NCBI GenBank assembly: GCA_015066785.1
Contig: SVNT01000001.1
Location: forward strand, 186,001-250,000
Length of the DNA: 64,000 nucleotides
Direction of reading: 5' to 3'
Origin: Ruminococcus sp.
GTDB taxonomy: Bacteria > Bacillota > Clostridia > Oscillospirales > Ruminococcaceae
Positions 1-8,737 of this stretch are shown in pieces (position 1 is the first letter of the stretch; each line of letters opens with the position of its first letter). The position numbers and the translations under genes are program-made. The notes below the pieces were generated by a model. That model ran no database searches, was not told the DNA's origin, and saw only the letters and a program-made list of their open reading frames with translations.

Positions 1-668
1 GTTCTGGAAAGGAAATACTCCGCACCTGCAATGTTGTCGTCGTTGAGAATATATACATCGGTGAGATTGAGCTGTTGCGTGCTGTATCCGTTTTCGGTAA
101 GCGCCGACAGCTTTTTGTATTCGGTTTTGCCGACGCCGTTCTTTTTGTCGGGGAAATGCTTTTTGGCAAATCGGAAGATAAAGCCGTCCAGCTTATCGTA
201 CTTTACAGCCTCGGAGGAAATCGTGAGGATATCCGAATTTATCGACGATATTGCGGATATGTATCTTCTGCACCGCTTGTGCCATTCCTGATTTTCTTTT
301 GTGACGGCGAGTATTTCTTCCTTGTTTGCCTTTAATTTGCCTGCGTCCCAGCATTCCCCGAGGTTTACGATGGACTGCGAAACTCCCGGATATACAGGGT
401 CGAATACGTGCGGTGATGTTCCGTCGATTACAGCGACCTTACGCTTGTTCAGTACAACAGCGTCGAGTGATGACGGGTCGCTGGAGCAGTAATAGAGGTC
501 GGTTTCATCATCGGAAAATTCCGAGGCGATTTTTTTCATCAGCGTGGATTTTCCTGTTCCTGCGCCACCTTTGAGTATGTATGTGTAAAAATCCTCACGG
601 TTGATAATTCTTCCTATATCCGTTCTGTATCCCTGCGGTGTGCTTTCTCCGAGAAAATACTTGCCCAT
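1..668 (-). CDS. P-loop ATPase, partial (3' end outside window)
   Basis: The reading frame is open from an ATG at 668 down to the window edge, with an AGGAGG ribosome binding site at 678-683. A Walker A motif (GGAGTGKST, residues 34-42) sits near the N-terminus, so the protein binds ATP or GTP. Overall look and the short N-terminal lead resemble the clostridial PRK06851-type ATPases, whose role is not established. It is divergent from pduL. About 222 residues are visible. The family assignment is from memory of the pattern and is only moderately sure; the P-loop is seen directly. Confidence 0.7.
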   Translation of the reverse strand, partial: MGKYFLGESTPQGYRTDIGRIINREDFYTYILKGGAGTGKSTLMKKIASEFSDDETDLYYCSSDPSSLDAVVLNKRKVAVIDGTSPHVFDPVYPGVSQSIVNLGECWDAGKLKANKEEILAVTKENQEWHKRCRRYISAISSINSDILTISSEAVKYDKLDGFIFRFAKKHFPDKKNGVGKTEYKKLSALTENGYSTQQLNLTDVYILNDDNIAGAEYFLSR

Positions 669-752
669 AGCCGAAAACCTCCTGAAAATTCAATTTTATA
701 TATATTATGTAAAATTCCTGTTGGTGTTACTGAAAATAAAATAAAAAAGCAG

Positions 753-781
753 TTGATTTTTAGAAAGAAAAGTAGTAAAAT
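753..781 (+). promoter_or_regulatory. sigma-A promoter of pduL
   Basis: TTGATT (753-758), a 17-bp spacer and TAAAAT (776-781) lie upstream of the pduL ribosome binding site (AGGAGG near 800). Confidence 0.6.
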
Positions 782-813
782 ATTATAGAAATATTTTTTA
801 GGAGGCAGTCAGA

Positions 814-1392
814 ATGTCAAAGGAATTTATCGTAGAAACATCTGCAAGACACGTTCACGTAAGTCAGGAGGCTCTCGAAACACTTTTCGGAAAAGGTGCT
901 GAGCTTACAAAGAAGAAGGACCTTTCACAGCCCGGACAGTACGCTTGCGAAGAAAGAGTTACAGTTGTAGGACCCAAGAAGGAACTCCCCAACGTATCAA
1001 TCCTCGGACCTGTTCGTCCCGCAACACAGGTTGAACTTTCAGCAACAGACGCTCGTTCAATCGGTATCACAGCTCCCATCAGAGAGAGTGGCGATGTTGC
1101 AGGCTCAGGCGCTTGCAAGCTCGTAGGCCCCTGCGGTGAGGTTGAAATATCAGAAGGCGTTATCGTTGCAAAGAGACATATTCACCTTACACCTGCTGAT
1201 GCTGAAGAACTCGGCGTACAGGACAAGGAAATCGTATGGGTAAAGATTGATACTCCCGAAAGAAAGGCAATTCTCGGAGATGTTGTATGTCGTGTACATA
1301 ACAACTTCGCAAGAGCAATGCATATCGACACTGATGAAGCTAACGCAATCGGTGCAGGCGGAGAGCTCAAGGGTACAATCGTAAAGATGTAA
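814..1392 (+). CDS. pduL: phosphate propanoyltransferase / phosphotransacylase PduL
   Basis: This 192-residue protein matches the PduL family, which interconverts acyl-CoA and acyl phosphate. Two similar beta-barrel halves each carry a metal-binding His pair: H13/H15 in SARHVHVS and H122/H124 in AKRHIHLT. H170 in AMHIDTDEANA completes the conserved set. The start has a good AGGAGG site. No microcompartment shell gene or propanediol gene is nearby and there is no N-terminal encapsulation extension, so it probably acts in the cytosol in acetate or propionate metabolism. It is a single-gene unit with its own promoter and terminator. Confidence 0.9.
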   Translation: MSKEFIVETSARHVHVSQEALETLFGKGAELTKKKDLSQPGQYACEERVTVVGPKKELPNVSILGPVRPATQVELSATDARSIGITAPIRESGDVAGSGACKLVGPCGEVEISEGVIVAKRHIHLTPADAEELGVQDKEIVWVKIDTPERKAILGDVVCRVHNNFARAMHIDTDEANAIGAGGELKGTIVKM

Positions 1393-1396
1393 TTAT

Positions 1397-1430
1397 TGAC
1401 GGGGCATAGCGATATGCTCCGTTTTTCTTT
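1397..1430 (+). terminator. intrinsic terminator after pduL
   Basis: ACGGGGCATA pairs with TATGCTCCGT around a GCGA loop and is followed by a T run. Confidence 0.75.
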
Positions 1431-1519
1431 TACTGTCATTCCATAAAATAACATATCGGCTTTTGAATATACACACTCCCTTGCGGTCAATAATTCCTTC
1501 AGAAAGGGAAGTGTGTCTG

Positions 1520-2290
1520 ATGTATTATAATAAGGTTGAAATCAGCGGAGTTGACACATCAAAACTGACGGTACTGAAAGAGGCGGAAAAAACAGAGCTT
1601 TTAAAGAAAGTGAAGCAGGGCGACAAGGACGCCCGTGACAAGCTGATACGTGGAAATCTCAGGCTTGTGCTGAGCGTCATACAGAAATTCATTCCCCGTG
1701 GGGAAAATCCCGACGATTTGTTTCAGGTCGGGTGTATCGGACTCATAAAGGCAATTGACAACTTCGACCTGTCACGGAATGTCCGTTTTTCGACATACGC
1801 TGTTCCGATGATTTCGGGAGAACTGAGGAGATACCTCCGTGACAACAATCCGATAAGGGTTAGTCGGTCTATGCGAGACCTCGCCTATAAAGCTATGCAG
1901 GCAAAGGAAAAAATAACCCTGAGAACTCACAAAGAGCCTACCGTAAGCGAAATCGCAAAGGAAATCGGTGCAAAACGCAATGATGTCATTACAGCTATGG
2001 AGAGTATTTCCGCACCGCTGTCGCTTTACGAGCCTGTTTTTTCGGACGGAGGGGACACTCTTTACGCGCTCGACCAGATAGGCGACAAGACTGACGACGG
2101 TTGCTGGCTCGACGAGATAGTTCTGCGTGAGTCGATAAACACTCTCAATCAGCGTGAGAAGAATATCCTGTTTATGCGTTTCTTACAAGGAAAGACGCAG
2201 GTTGAGGTTGCGGAGGAGATAGGAATATCGCAGGCGCAGGTATCACGCCTCGAAAAAGGCGCAATCGACAGAATAAGCGGAAGAATATGA
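1520..2290 (+). CDS. sigG: RNA polymerase sporulation sigma factor SigG
   Basis: Late forespore sigma factor, 256 residues. The N-terminus (NKVEISGVDTSKL) is the hallmark of SigG. Region 2 (NLRLVLSVIQ, DLFQVGCIGLIKAIDNFD, FSTYAVPMI) and region 4 (GKTQVEVAEEIGISQAQVSRLEK) are intact. I chose ATG 1520 rather than the upstream in-frame codon at 1463, because family members begin just before NKVEI and an AAAGGGAAG site lies upstream. A weak match to a sigma-F/G promoter (TGAATA at 1464, CAATAAT at 1488) suggests forespore autoregulation. It shares an operon-like position with ymxH. Confidence 0.95.
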   Translation: MYYNKVEISGVDTSKLTVLKEAEKTELLKKVKQGDKDARDKLIRGNLRLVLSVIQKFIPRGENPDDLFQVGCIGLIKAIDNFDLSRNVRFSTYAVPMISGELRRYLRDNNPIRVSRSMRDLAYKAMQAKEKITLRTHKEPTVSEIAKEIGAKRNDVITAMESISAPLSLYEPVFSDGGDTLYALDQIGDKTDDGCWLDEIVLRESINTLNQREKNILFMRFLQGKTQVEVAEEIGISQAQVSRLEKGAIDRISGRI

Positions 2291-2335
2291 ATTATTGCAA
2301 CATCACTCCGATATAATGTTATCGGGGTGATTTGT

Positions 2336-2626
2336 ATGGTATGCGGACTCAACGACCTTAAACGCAAGGAGGTTATCGACATTACCAACGGGGAAAGGCT
2401 CGGTTTTATCGACGATATCGAGATAGATATGGAGTCATCGGGCGTTATGGCTTTGATAATATATGGCAGACCCAGGTTTTTTGGAATTCTCGGCAGAGAT
2501 GACGACATAGTGGTGAAATGCGACGAAATTGCGGTTATCGGGAAGGATACGATACTTATAAGGCAGGAAAATTCGAACAATGTCACAAAACGCCATGGTT
2601 TTTCTTTGGAAAATTTGTATAAGTGA
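2336..2626 (+). CDS. YlmC/YmxH family sporulation protein (PRC-barrel)
   Basis: A 96-residue protein with a PRC-barrel-like pattern ([19 protein letters not shown], then FIDDIEID). YlmC/YmxH proteins are linked with sporulation in Firmicutes, and this one sits 45 bp behind sigG as in many clostridia. A GTG at 2327 is possible, but a GGGGTGAT ribosome binding site (2324-2331) fits the ATG at 2336. The molecular function is unknown. Confidence 0.85.
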   Translation: MVCGLNDLKRKEVIDITNGERLGFIDDIEIDMESSGVMALIIYGRPRFFGILGRDDDIVVKCDEIAVIGKDTILIRQENSNNVTKRHGFSLENLYK

Positions 2627-2640
2627 ACAAAAGAAAAATA

Positions 2641-2669
2641 TTGAAATCGACAGCCCTTTATGATATAAT
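2641..2669 (+). promoter_or_regulatory. sigma-A promoter of rpsB operon
   Basis: TTGAAA (2641-2646), a 17-bp spacer and a perfect TATAAT (2664-2669). The -35 box lies just behind the ymxH stop codon. Confidence 0.85.
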
Positions 2670-2674
2670 TATTA

Positions 2675-2727
2675 AGCACTTCGCACATGGTGCTTTTGCC
2701 GATGGTTCCCGAAAGGGTGTTCGGCAA
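2675..2727 (+). promoter_or_regulatory. structured 5' leader of rpsB (candidate S2 autoregulatory RNA)
   Basis: The roughly 100-nt untranslated leader can form two hairpins. AGCAC (2675-2679) pairs with GTGCT (2690-2694). TTGCCGA (2696-2702) pairs with TCGGCAA (2721-2727), with an inner CCC-GAAA-GGG. It has no T run and so is not a terminator. Many ribosomal protein operons are controlled by leader structures that mimic rRNA; that role here is inference. Confidence 0.4.
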
Positions 2728-2778
2728 GCTAATCACCGTGGAGGTAAAATAAAAAACCAAAAACAGGAGGACACTACA

Positions 2779-3498
2779 ATGGCAGTAGTATCAATGAAGC
2801 AGCTTCTTGAAGCCGGCGTTCACTTCGGACACCAGACAAGAAGATGGAACCCCAAAATGGCACCTTACATCTTTACTGAAAGAAACGGTATCTACATTAT
2901 CGACCTTCAGAAGACAGTAAAGAAGCTCGACGAAGCTTATGAATTCGTACACAAGATTTCTGCAGAAGGAAAGACAGTTCTTTTTGTAGGAACAAAGAAG
3001 CAGGCAGGCGATTCCGTTAAGGAAGAAGCTATCCGTTGCGGCGGTTACTATGTAAACGCTAGATGGCTCGGCGGTATGCTCACAAACTTCAAGACAATCA
3101 AGAAGCGTATTGACCGTCTTGCACAGCTCAGAAGAATGGAATCAGACGGAACATTCGACCTCCTTCCCAAGAAGGAAGTTGTTAAGCTCAACCTCGAAAT
3201 CGAAAAGCTCGAGAAGTTCCTCGGCGGTATCAAGGATATGAAGGAAATCCCCGGATGTCTCTTCATCGTTGACCCCCGCAAGGAAAAGATTGCAGTTGCT
3301 GAAGCTAAGAAGCTCGGTATCCCGATAGTTGCTATCGTAGATACAAACTGTGACCCTGACGACGTTGACTACGTAATCCCTGGTAACGACGACGCTATCA
3401 GAGCTGTTAAGCTCATCGCAGGCGCTATGGCTGACGCAGTTATCGCAGGCAGACAGGGAACAGAAACAGCACCCGCTGAAGAAGCTGCTGCTGAATAA
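2779..3498 (+). CDS. rpsB: 30S ribosomal protein S2
   Basis: A 239-residue S2 protein ([20 protein letters not shown], then [20 protein letters not shown]) with the usual acidic, Ala-rich C-terminus. The start at 2779 follows an AGGAGG site at 2765-2770; the longer frame upstream runs through the leader and is not translated. It is first in the rpsB-tsf-rpmB transcript, the common pairing of S2 with EF-Ts. Confidence 0.97.
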   Translation: MAVVSMKQLLEAGVHFGHQTRRWNPKMAPYIFTERNGIYIIDLQKTVKKLDEAYEFVHKISAEGKTVLFVGTKKQAGDSVKEEAIRCGGYYVNARWLGGMLTNFKTIKKRIDRLAQLRRMESDGTFDLLPKKEVVKLNLEIEKLEKFLGGIKDMKEIPGCLFIVDPRKEKIAVAEAKKLGIPIVAIVDTNCDPDDVDYVIPGNDDAIRAVKLIAGAMADAVIAGRQGTETAPAEEAAAE

Positions 3499-3552
3499 TT
3501 GAAAAAAACAATGCGTTTTCGCATTTATACTATATTCTAGGAGGAAAAAATC

Positions 3553-4488
3553 ATGGCTGCTATTACAGCAAAGGACGTTGCTGCTCTTCGTGAAAGAACA
3601 GGCGTTGGTATGATGGATTGCAAGAGAGCTTTGACAGAAGCTGACGGAGATATGGAAAAGGCTATCGTCATTCTTCGTGAAAAGGGACTTGCTACACAGG
3701 CAAAGAAGTCAGGCAGAATTGCTGCTGAAGGACTCGTTGCTGCTTATGTTGACCCCGCAAAGAAGGCTGGTTGCGTAATCGAAGTTAACTCAGAAACAGA
3801 CTTCGTTGCAAAGAACGAAGCATTCGTTGCATTTGTAAAGGCTGTCGGACAGACAGTTATCGACACAAATCCTGCTGATGTTGATGACCTCAAGACAAAG
3901 ACAATCAGTGGCGGAAGTGTTACAGTTGACGCTGAACTTCAGGAACTCTTCCTCAAGATCCGTGAAAACATTCAGATTCGTCGTTTCGAAAGAATGGAAG
4001 GAATCCTTGTTCCTTACATCCACGGCGAAGGCAAGATTGCAGTTCTCGTAAATCTTGAATCTGACATTGCTGCTGACAACGCAGACCTCCTTGCAGTAGG
4101 TAAGGACTGTGCTCTCCAGATTGCTGCAATGAACGCTCCTTATCTCAATAAGGAATCAGTTCCCGCAGATGTTCTCGCAGAAGAGAAGAGAATCATGATG
4201 GCTCAGATGTCCGAAGATCCTAAGATGGCTAACAAGCCTGAACAGGTTATCGCTAAGATCGTTGAAGGTAAGGTCGGCAAGTACTACACAGAAAACTGCC
4301 TTCTCGACCAGGAATTCGTCAAGGACGGCGACTACACGGTACAGAAGTACATCGACAAGGTTGCAAAGGACCTCGGCGGTTCAATCAAGGTTACAGGATA
4401 TGTTCGTTACGAAAGAGGCGAAGGTATCCAGAAGCGTGAAGACAACTTCGCTGACGAAGTTGCTAGCATGGCAAACCTCAACAAGTAA
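3553..4488 (+). CDS. tsf: translation elongation factor Ts
   Basis: This 311-residue EF-Ts catalyses GDP/GTP exchange on EF-Tu. The N-terminal UBA-like domain (VAALRERTGVGMMDCKRAL) and the core motif (CVIEVNSETDFVAKN) are present. A strong AGGAGG site precedes it. It is co-transcribed with rpsB and has normal family length. Confidence 0.97.
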   Translation: MAAITAKDVAALRERTGVGMMDCKRALTEADGDMEKAIVILREKGLATQAKKSGRIAAEGLVAAYVDPAKKAGCVIEVNSETDFVAKNEAFVAFVKAVGQTVIDTNPADVDDLKTKTISGGSVTVDAELQELFLKIRENIQIRRFERMEGILVPYIHGEGKIAVLVNLESDIAADNADLLAVGKDCALQIAAMNAPYLNKESVPADVLAEEKRIMMAQMSEDPKMANKPEQVIAKIVEGKVGKYYTENCLLDQEFVKDGDYTVQKYIDKVAKDLGGSIKVTGYVRYERGEGIQKREDNFADEVASMANLNK

Positions 4489-4530
4489 TTAACTGAATTT
4501 GATTTATAAAGAAAGGTAGGTGCAACCCAA

Positions 4531-4719
4531 ATGGCAAAGTGTGATATTTGCGGAAAGGGTGTAACTTTCGGTATTAAGGTTTCTCACTCACATCGTCGTT
4601 CCAACAGAACTTGGAAGCCCAACGTGAAGAGAGTAAAGGTTGTTGTTAACGGAACTCCTAAGCATATGCACGTATGTACAAGATGTCTCCGTTCCAACAA
4701 GGTAACAAGAGCCGTTTAA
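4531..4719 (+). CDS. rpmB: 50S ribosomal protein L28
   Basis: A 62-residue L28. It is the zinc-binding form, with an N-terminal CDICGKG pair and a C-terminal CTRC pair, plus SHSHRRSNRTWKPN. The start has a GAAAGGTAGGTG ribosome binding site. It is the last gene before a strong terminator. Confidence 0.95.
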   Translation: MAKCDICGKGVTFGIKVSHSHRRSNRTWKPNVKRVKVVVNGTPKHMHVCTRCLRSNKVTRAV

Positions 4720-4732
4720 TTTACACAAAACA

Positions 4733-4769
4733 GCATCGGGCGGAAGAAAAAATTTCGCCCGATGTTTTT
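4733..4769 (+). terminator. intrinsic terminator after rpmB
   Basis: CATCGGGCG (4734-4742) pairs with CGCCCGATG (4756-4764), followed by TTTTT. Confidence 0.9.
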
Positions 4770-4794
4770 ATTCGCAGAAATTTCATAAAACCCC

Positions 4795-4824
4795 TTGACA
4801 TATAGGCAAGGTATGATGTATAAT
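4795..4824 (+). promoter_or_regulatory. sigma-A promoter of rpsU
   Basis: Perfect TTGACA (4795-4800) and TATAAT (4819-4824) with an 18-bp spacer. The leader of about 110 nt holds a 9-10 bp hairpin (4866-4890) and a small GCCT/AGGC stem just ahead of the ribosome binding site; both might be regulatory. Confidence 0.85.
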
Positions 4825-4939
4825 ATATTTTGTATTATCGATGTATTTTTATCAATACTACCAATAACCGAAATTTTTATATTTCGGGTTTATATAGGTA
4901 AAAAGCCTCTGTCAATTAGGCAAAGGGAGGGAATGGGAA

Positions 4940-5116
4940 ATGGCAGAAATCCGTGTTGGTAAGAACGAATCACTCGAAACTGCGCTCAAGCGTTTCAAGA
5001 GAAGCTGCGCTAGAGATGGAGTTATCGCTGAGGTTCGCAAAAGAGAACATTACGAAAAGCCTTCGGTAAAGCGTAAGAAGAAGTCCGAAGCTGCACGTAA
5101 GCGTAAGTACAACTAA
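4940..5116 (+). CDS. rpsU: 30S ribosomal protein S21
   Basis: A 58-residue S21 ([19 protein letters not shown], then a very basic [15 protein letters not shown] tail). It is preceded by a GGGAGG site at 4925-4930. It is monocistronic, with its own promoter and terminator. Confidence 0.95.
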   Translation: MAEIRVGKNESLETALKRFKRSCARDGVIAEVRKREHYEKPSVKRKKKSEAARKRKYN

Positions 5117-5123
5117 CAATGAG

Positions 5124-5155
5124 AGCGAGCAGGGGATAAACTCTGCTCGCTTTTT
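5124..5155 (+). terminator. intrinsic terminator after rpsU
   Basis: AGCGAGCAG (5124-5132) pairs with CTGCTCGCT (5143-5151), followed by TTTTT. Confidence 0.9.
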
Positions 5156-5178
5156 CGTTAAGAGGGAGATTGAAAAAT

Positions 5179-5694
5179 ATGTTATTCAAGCCGGCATTTG
5201 TCTTCAATTCGGTGACTGAAATAACCTCGGCTTTTTTAAAGCAGAACGGCATAAAGGGATTGATTCTTGACCTTGACAATACACTAACGACTCATAATAA
5301 TCCCCGCCCGCCGAAACACGTTATTGCGTGGATAAATTCGATGAAAAGTGCGGATATTCCGCTTGTTATAGTATCAAACAATAAATACGACCGTGTGCGT
5401 CCGTTTGCGCAGATGCTCCAGGTGCCGTTTATCTCCGAGGGGGCAAAGCCTCTCACAAAGGGGATAGAGCGTGCCAGAAAAGGACTCCGCCTCAGGCGTG
5501 ACGAGGTCGGCATTATCGGCGACCAGATTTTCACCGATATTCTCGGTGCGAATTTCAAGGGGATGAAGACAATCTATGTCTACCCCATTGAACTTGAAGA
5601 CGGTCTTTTCTTCCGTTTCAAGAGGGTGATGGAAACGCCGTTTCTTCCAAGACGGCATAAGTTCCGCCGTAAGAATAAGGAGAATGTGGTATGA
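5179..5694 (+). CDS. YqeG family HAD-type phosphatase
   Basis: A 171-residue HAD-superfamily protein. The nucleophile motif LILDLDNTLT and the C-terminal GDQIFTDILGAN motif are intact, and SNN supplies motif II. YqeG-type proteins are conserved in Firmicutes; their substrate is not known here. ATG 5179 is preferred over TTG 5170 because the AGGGAG site (5163-5168) would touch the TTG. The stop overlaps the next start (ATGA at 5691). Confidence 0.88.
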   Translation: MLFKPAFVFNSVTEITSAFLKQNGIKGLILDLDNTLTTHNNPRPPKHVIAWINSMKSADIPLVIVSNNKYDRVRPFAQMLQVPFISEGAKPLTKGIERARKGLRLRRDEVGIIGDQIFTDILGANFKGMKTIYVYPIELEDGLFFRFKRVMETPFLPRRHKFRRKNKENVV

Positions 5695-6563
5695 GTGCGA
5701 TTTTCGGACCTGCGGGAACTCCCGAGGATTTTGCGGAAAAGGGATATAAAGGCTCTATAAATGTCCCCGAATATATAAACGAAATGGGTCTTGACGCATT
5801 TGAATATCAGTGCGGACAGGGTGTTCGCATAAAGCAGGAGCTTGCCACAAATCTCGGCAAAAAAGCGGCGGATATGGGCGTGAAATTATCACTGCATGCG
5901 CCGTATTTCATTTCGCTTTCCAGCGTAGAGAAGGAAAAGCGTGACAACAGCATAAACTATATTCTTCAGAGCGCCCGTGCTGTCGATTGGCTCGGCGGAA
6001 CACGGATTGTCATTCACTCGGGTTCGTGCTCGAAGATGTCAAGGGAAGAGGCTCTTGTTCTTGCAAAGGAAACTATGCTCAGGGCGAGGGAGGCTCTTAT
6101 CTCCGAAGGCTTATCGCACATAAGATGCTGCCCTGAAACTATGGGAAAAATAAATCAGCTCGGAACACTTGACGAGGTGCTTGAAATATGCGCTCTCGAC
6201 GAAAGCTTTATTCCGTGTATAGATTTCGGACACCTCAACGCCCGTACATTCGGGAATTCCAACTCTCCCGAGGCGTATGAGATGATACTGAATTCGATAG
6301 AGAATAAGCTGGGTGAGTCAAGACTCAGGGAGTTCCACTCGCATTTCAGCAAGATTGAATATACCGAAAACGGCGGAGAAAAGCGTCATCTTACATTTGA
6401 AGATACCGTTTACGGCCCTGAATACGAGCCGCTTATGGAGCTTGTGTATAAGAAAAATCTTTCCCCGACCTTTATATGCGAAAGTGCGGGAACTCAGGGT
6501 ATAGACGCAAAAGCAATGAAGAATTACTATCAGGGATTAAAGCAGAAAAGAGGAATAGTATGA
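5691..6563 (+). CDS. endonuclease IV-type AP endonuclease / TIM-barrel protein
   Basis: A 290-residue Nfo-like TIM-barrel protein. The metal ligands expected for endonuclease IV can be followed along the chain: LHAPY, VIHSGS, CPETMG, DFGHLNA, FHSHF and ICESAGTQG. Family members cut DNA 5' of abasic sites during base excision repair. It overlaps yqeG and aroQ by ATGA junctions, so the three are translationally coupled. Shorter and more diverged than E. coli Nfo, so another sugar-phosphate role is possible. Confidence 0.85.
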   Translation: MSAIFGPAGTPEDFAEKGYKGSINVPEYINEMGLDAFEYQCGQGVRIKQELATNLGKKAADMGVKLSLHAPYFISLSSVEKEKRDNSINYILQSARAVDWLGGTRIVIHSGSCSKMSREEALVLAKETMLRAREALISEGLSHIRCCPETMGKINQLGTLDEVLEICALDESFIPCIDFGHLNARTFGNSNSPEAYEMILNSIENKLGESRLREFHSHFSKIEYTENGGEKRHLTFEDTVYGPEYEPLMELVYKKNLSPTFICESAGTQGIDAKAMKNYYQGLKQKRGIV

Positions 6564-7009
6564 AAATTCTTGTAATCAACGGTCCGAACATCAACCTTAC
6601 AGGTGAAAGGGAAACAAATTTCTACGGAATAAAGGACTATTTTGAAATCTGTGACGACATACGCAGATATGCCGCTGATAACGATATAGAAATCGAAATT
6701 TTCCAGAGCAATCACGAAGGAGAAATTATCGATAAAATCCACGATACAAGAAAGAAAATCGACGGTGCGGTAATCAATCCCGGTGCGTATACGCATTACA
6801 GCTATGCAATCCGTGACGCTATAAATGCGGTAACTCCGCCGTATGTTGAGGTTCATCTCAGCAATATCCACGCAAGAGATGAATTCCGTTCAAAATCGGT
6901 GACAGCACCTGCTTGCATCGGACAGATATGCGGTCTCGGTGAGGATGGTTACATTCTCGCTATCGAGGCTATTGTTCGCAAGGTGGAAAAGCACGATGAC
7001 AAGGCTTAA
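6560..7009 (+). CDS. aroQ: 3-dehydroquinate dehydratase, type II
   Basis: A 149-residue type II dehydroquinase of the shikimate pathway. It has the N-terminal INGPNINLTGERE loop with the catalytic Tyr region (NFYG), QSNHEGEIID, NPGAYTHYSYAIRDA and EVHLSNIHAR. ATG 6560 overlaps the previous stop (ATGA). The clustering aroQ-M24 peptidase-efp is common in Firmicutes. Confidence 0.95.
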   Translation: MKILVINGPNINLTGERETNFYGIKDYFEICDDIRRYAADNDIEIEIFQSNHEGEIIDKIHDTRKKIDGAVINPGAYTHYSYAIRDAINAVTPPYVEVHLSNIHARDEFRSKSVTAPACIGQICGLGEDGYILAIEAIVRKVEKHDDKA

Positions 7010-8066
7010 GAAACTGACGGGAATGTTTCCCGACGATGTGGATTGCGCACTTATAACTTCCGACGTCAACAGAAGATATTTCTGCGGGATGAAGTCCTCT
7101 GCGGGAATAATCCTTGCACTGCGTGAAAAAGCGTATCTTCTGATTGACTTCCGCTACATTGAAAAGGCGAGGGAAATTGTCACCGACTGCGAGGTTATTC
7201 TTCTTGAGAATGCGACAAAACAGCTTTCGGAGCTGTTTGAAAAGCATTGCGTGTCAAAGGTTGCGATTGAAAGCGAAACCATGACGGTGGCAGAATTACG
7301 CTCGTACGAAAAGCGCTTTGACGGGGTTGAATTTGTTTCTGACGATACGCTCAGCAAGGCTGTTACGGAAATCCGTATGGTGAAGTCTGACGAAGAAATC
7401 GCAAAGATACAGGAGGCGCAGAGCATCGCAGAAAGAGCGCTCACAAAGCTGATAGAAACTGACATACACGAAGGTGTCAGCGAAAGAGAGCTTGCGATAA
7501 AGCTCAACAACTATATGCTTTGCGACGGTGCGGAGGATATTTCCTTCGACACAATCGTTCTTTTCGGAGAGAATACATCTCTCCCGCACGGTGTACCTAC
7601 GGACAGAAAACTCCGCAGGGGAGAGTTTATACTCATTGACTTCGGTGCTGTGTATGAAGGTTATCACAGCGATATGACGAGAACGCTCTGTTTCGGAGAG
7701 CCGTCGCAGGAGATGGCTGACATTTATAACATTGTCCTTGAGGCACAGAAAATCGGCATAGAAAATGCAGTTGCAGGTTGTAAAGGCTACGAACTTGACA
7801 AATCTGCAAGAGATTATATATCCGAAAAAGGCTACGGCGACGAATTCGGGCACAGTCTGGGTCACGGCGTAGGAATGGAAATCCACGAAAGCCCGAACGC
7901 TTCGACGAGGAGCGAAACGGTATTTTCCGACGGAATGGTAGTGACTATCGAACCGGGAATATACATCGCAGGAAAATTCGGCGTCAGAATAGAGGATTTT
8001 GTGGTAATAAACGGCAATAAATGTACTAATCTTACTCATTTCAATAAAAATATGATTATAATATGA
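6996..8066 (+). CDS. M24 family aminopeptidase (Xaa-Pro type)
   Basis: A 356-residue pita-bread-fold metallopeptidase that removes N-terminal residues next to proline. A creatinase-like N-terminal domain precedes the catalytic domain, with metal ligands in LIDFGAVYEGYHSDMTRT, GHSLGHGVGMEIHE, TIEPGIY and VRIEDFV. ATG 6996 has an AAGGTGG site and overlaps the aroQ end by 14 bp. It is often found next to efp, as here. Confidence 0.93.
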   Translation: MTRLKKLTGMFPDDVDCALITSDVNRRYFCGMKSSAGIILALREKAYLLIDFRYIEKAREIVTDCEVILLENATKQLSELFEKHCVSKVAIESETMTVAELRSYEKRFDGVEFVSDDTLSKAVTEIRMVKSDEEIAKIQEAQSIAERALTKLIETDIHEGVSERELAIKLNNYMLCDGAEDISFDTIVLFGENTSLPHGVPTDRKLRRGEFILIDFGAVYEGYHSDMTRTLCFGEPSQEMADIYNIVLEAQKIGIENAVAGCKGYELDKSARDYISEKGYGDEFGHSLGHGVGMEIHESPNASTRSETVFSDGMVVTIEPGIYIAGKFGVRIEDFVVINGNKCTNLTHFNKNMIII

Positions 8067-8074
8067 AAAAAGGC

Positions 8075-8103
8075 TTGCAAAAAAGAAAAAAATAGGGTAA
8101 AAT
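8075..8103 (+). promoter_or_regulatory. sigma-A promoter of efp
   Basis: TTGCAA (8075-8080), a 17-bp spacer and TAAAAT (8098-8103). Confidence 0.7.
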
Positions 8104-8144
8104 ATTAGTATTGAATTTCTATTATGATAAATCGGAGGTTTTTT

Positions 8145-8702
8145 ATGATTACAGCAGGAGATTTCAGAAACGGCGTAACATTCGAGGAGGACGGAAATGT
8201 ACTTCAGATTGTTGAATTCCAGCATGTTAAGCCCGGAAAGGGAGCTGCTTTCGTAAGAACAAAGATCAAGAATGTTATTACGGGTGCAGTAATTGAAAAG
8301 AGCTACAACCCTTCAGCTAAATTCCCCACAGCTTTCGTTGAAAGAAAGGATATGGAATATTCTTATTCTGACGGCGACCTTTACTACTTCATGGATTCAG
8401 AAACATATGACCAGGTGCCTATCAGCCAGAACGAACTCAGCGACAACTTCAAGTTCGTAAAGGAAGGCATGGTATGTAAGGTTTGCTCATACAAGGGAAA
8501 GGTTTTCGCAGTAGAACCCCCCAACTTTGTTGAGCTCGAAGTTACAGAAACAGATCCCGGCTTCAAGGGAGATACAGCTACAAACGCTACAAAGCCCGCT
8601 ACACTCGAAACAGGAGCAGAAATCAAGGTTCCTCTCTTCATCGACCAGGGCGAAATTATCCGTATTGACACTCGTACAGGCGAGTATATGGAAAGAGTTT
8701 AA
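8145..8702 (+). CDS. efp: translation elongation factor P
   Basis: A 185-residue EF-P that rescues ribosomes stalled at polyproline. The [10 protein letters not shown] loop places Lys32 at the tip that contacts the peptidyl-transferase centre, and the C-terminus has the GFKGDTA motif. ATG 8145 follows CGGAGG. No epmA or epmB modification gene is in the window. Confidence 0.96.
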   Translation: MITAGDFRNGVTFEEDGNVLQIVEFQHVKPGKGAAFVRTKIKNVITGAVIEKSYNPSAKFPTAFVERKDMEYSYSDGDLYYFMDSETYDQVPISQNELSDNFKFVKEGMVCKVCSYKGKVFAVEPPNFVELEVTETDPGFKGDTATNATKPATLETGAEIKVPLFIDQGEIIRIDTRTGEYMERV

Positions 8703-8737
8703 TTCATATAATATCTTAACATAAGGAGGATTGTACT

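Noticed and set aside
1463-1519. N-terminal extension of SigG
   Set aside because: The upstream in-frame ATG has no ribosome binding site and the 19 extra residues do not fit SigG proteins.
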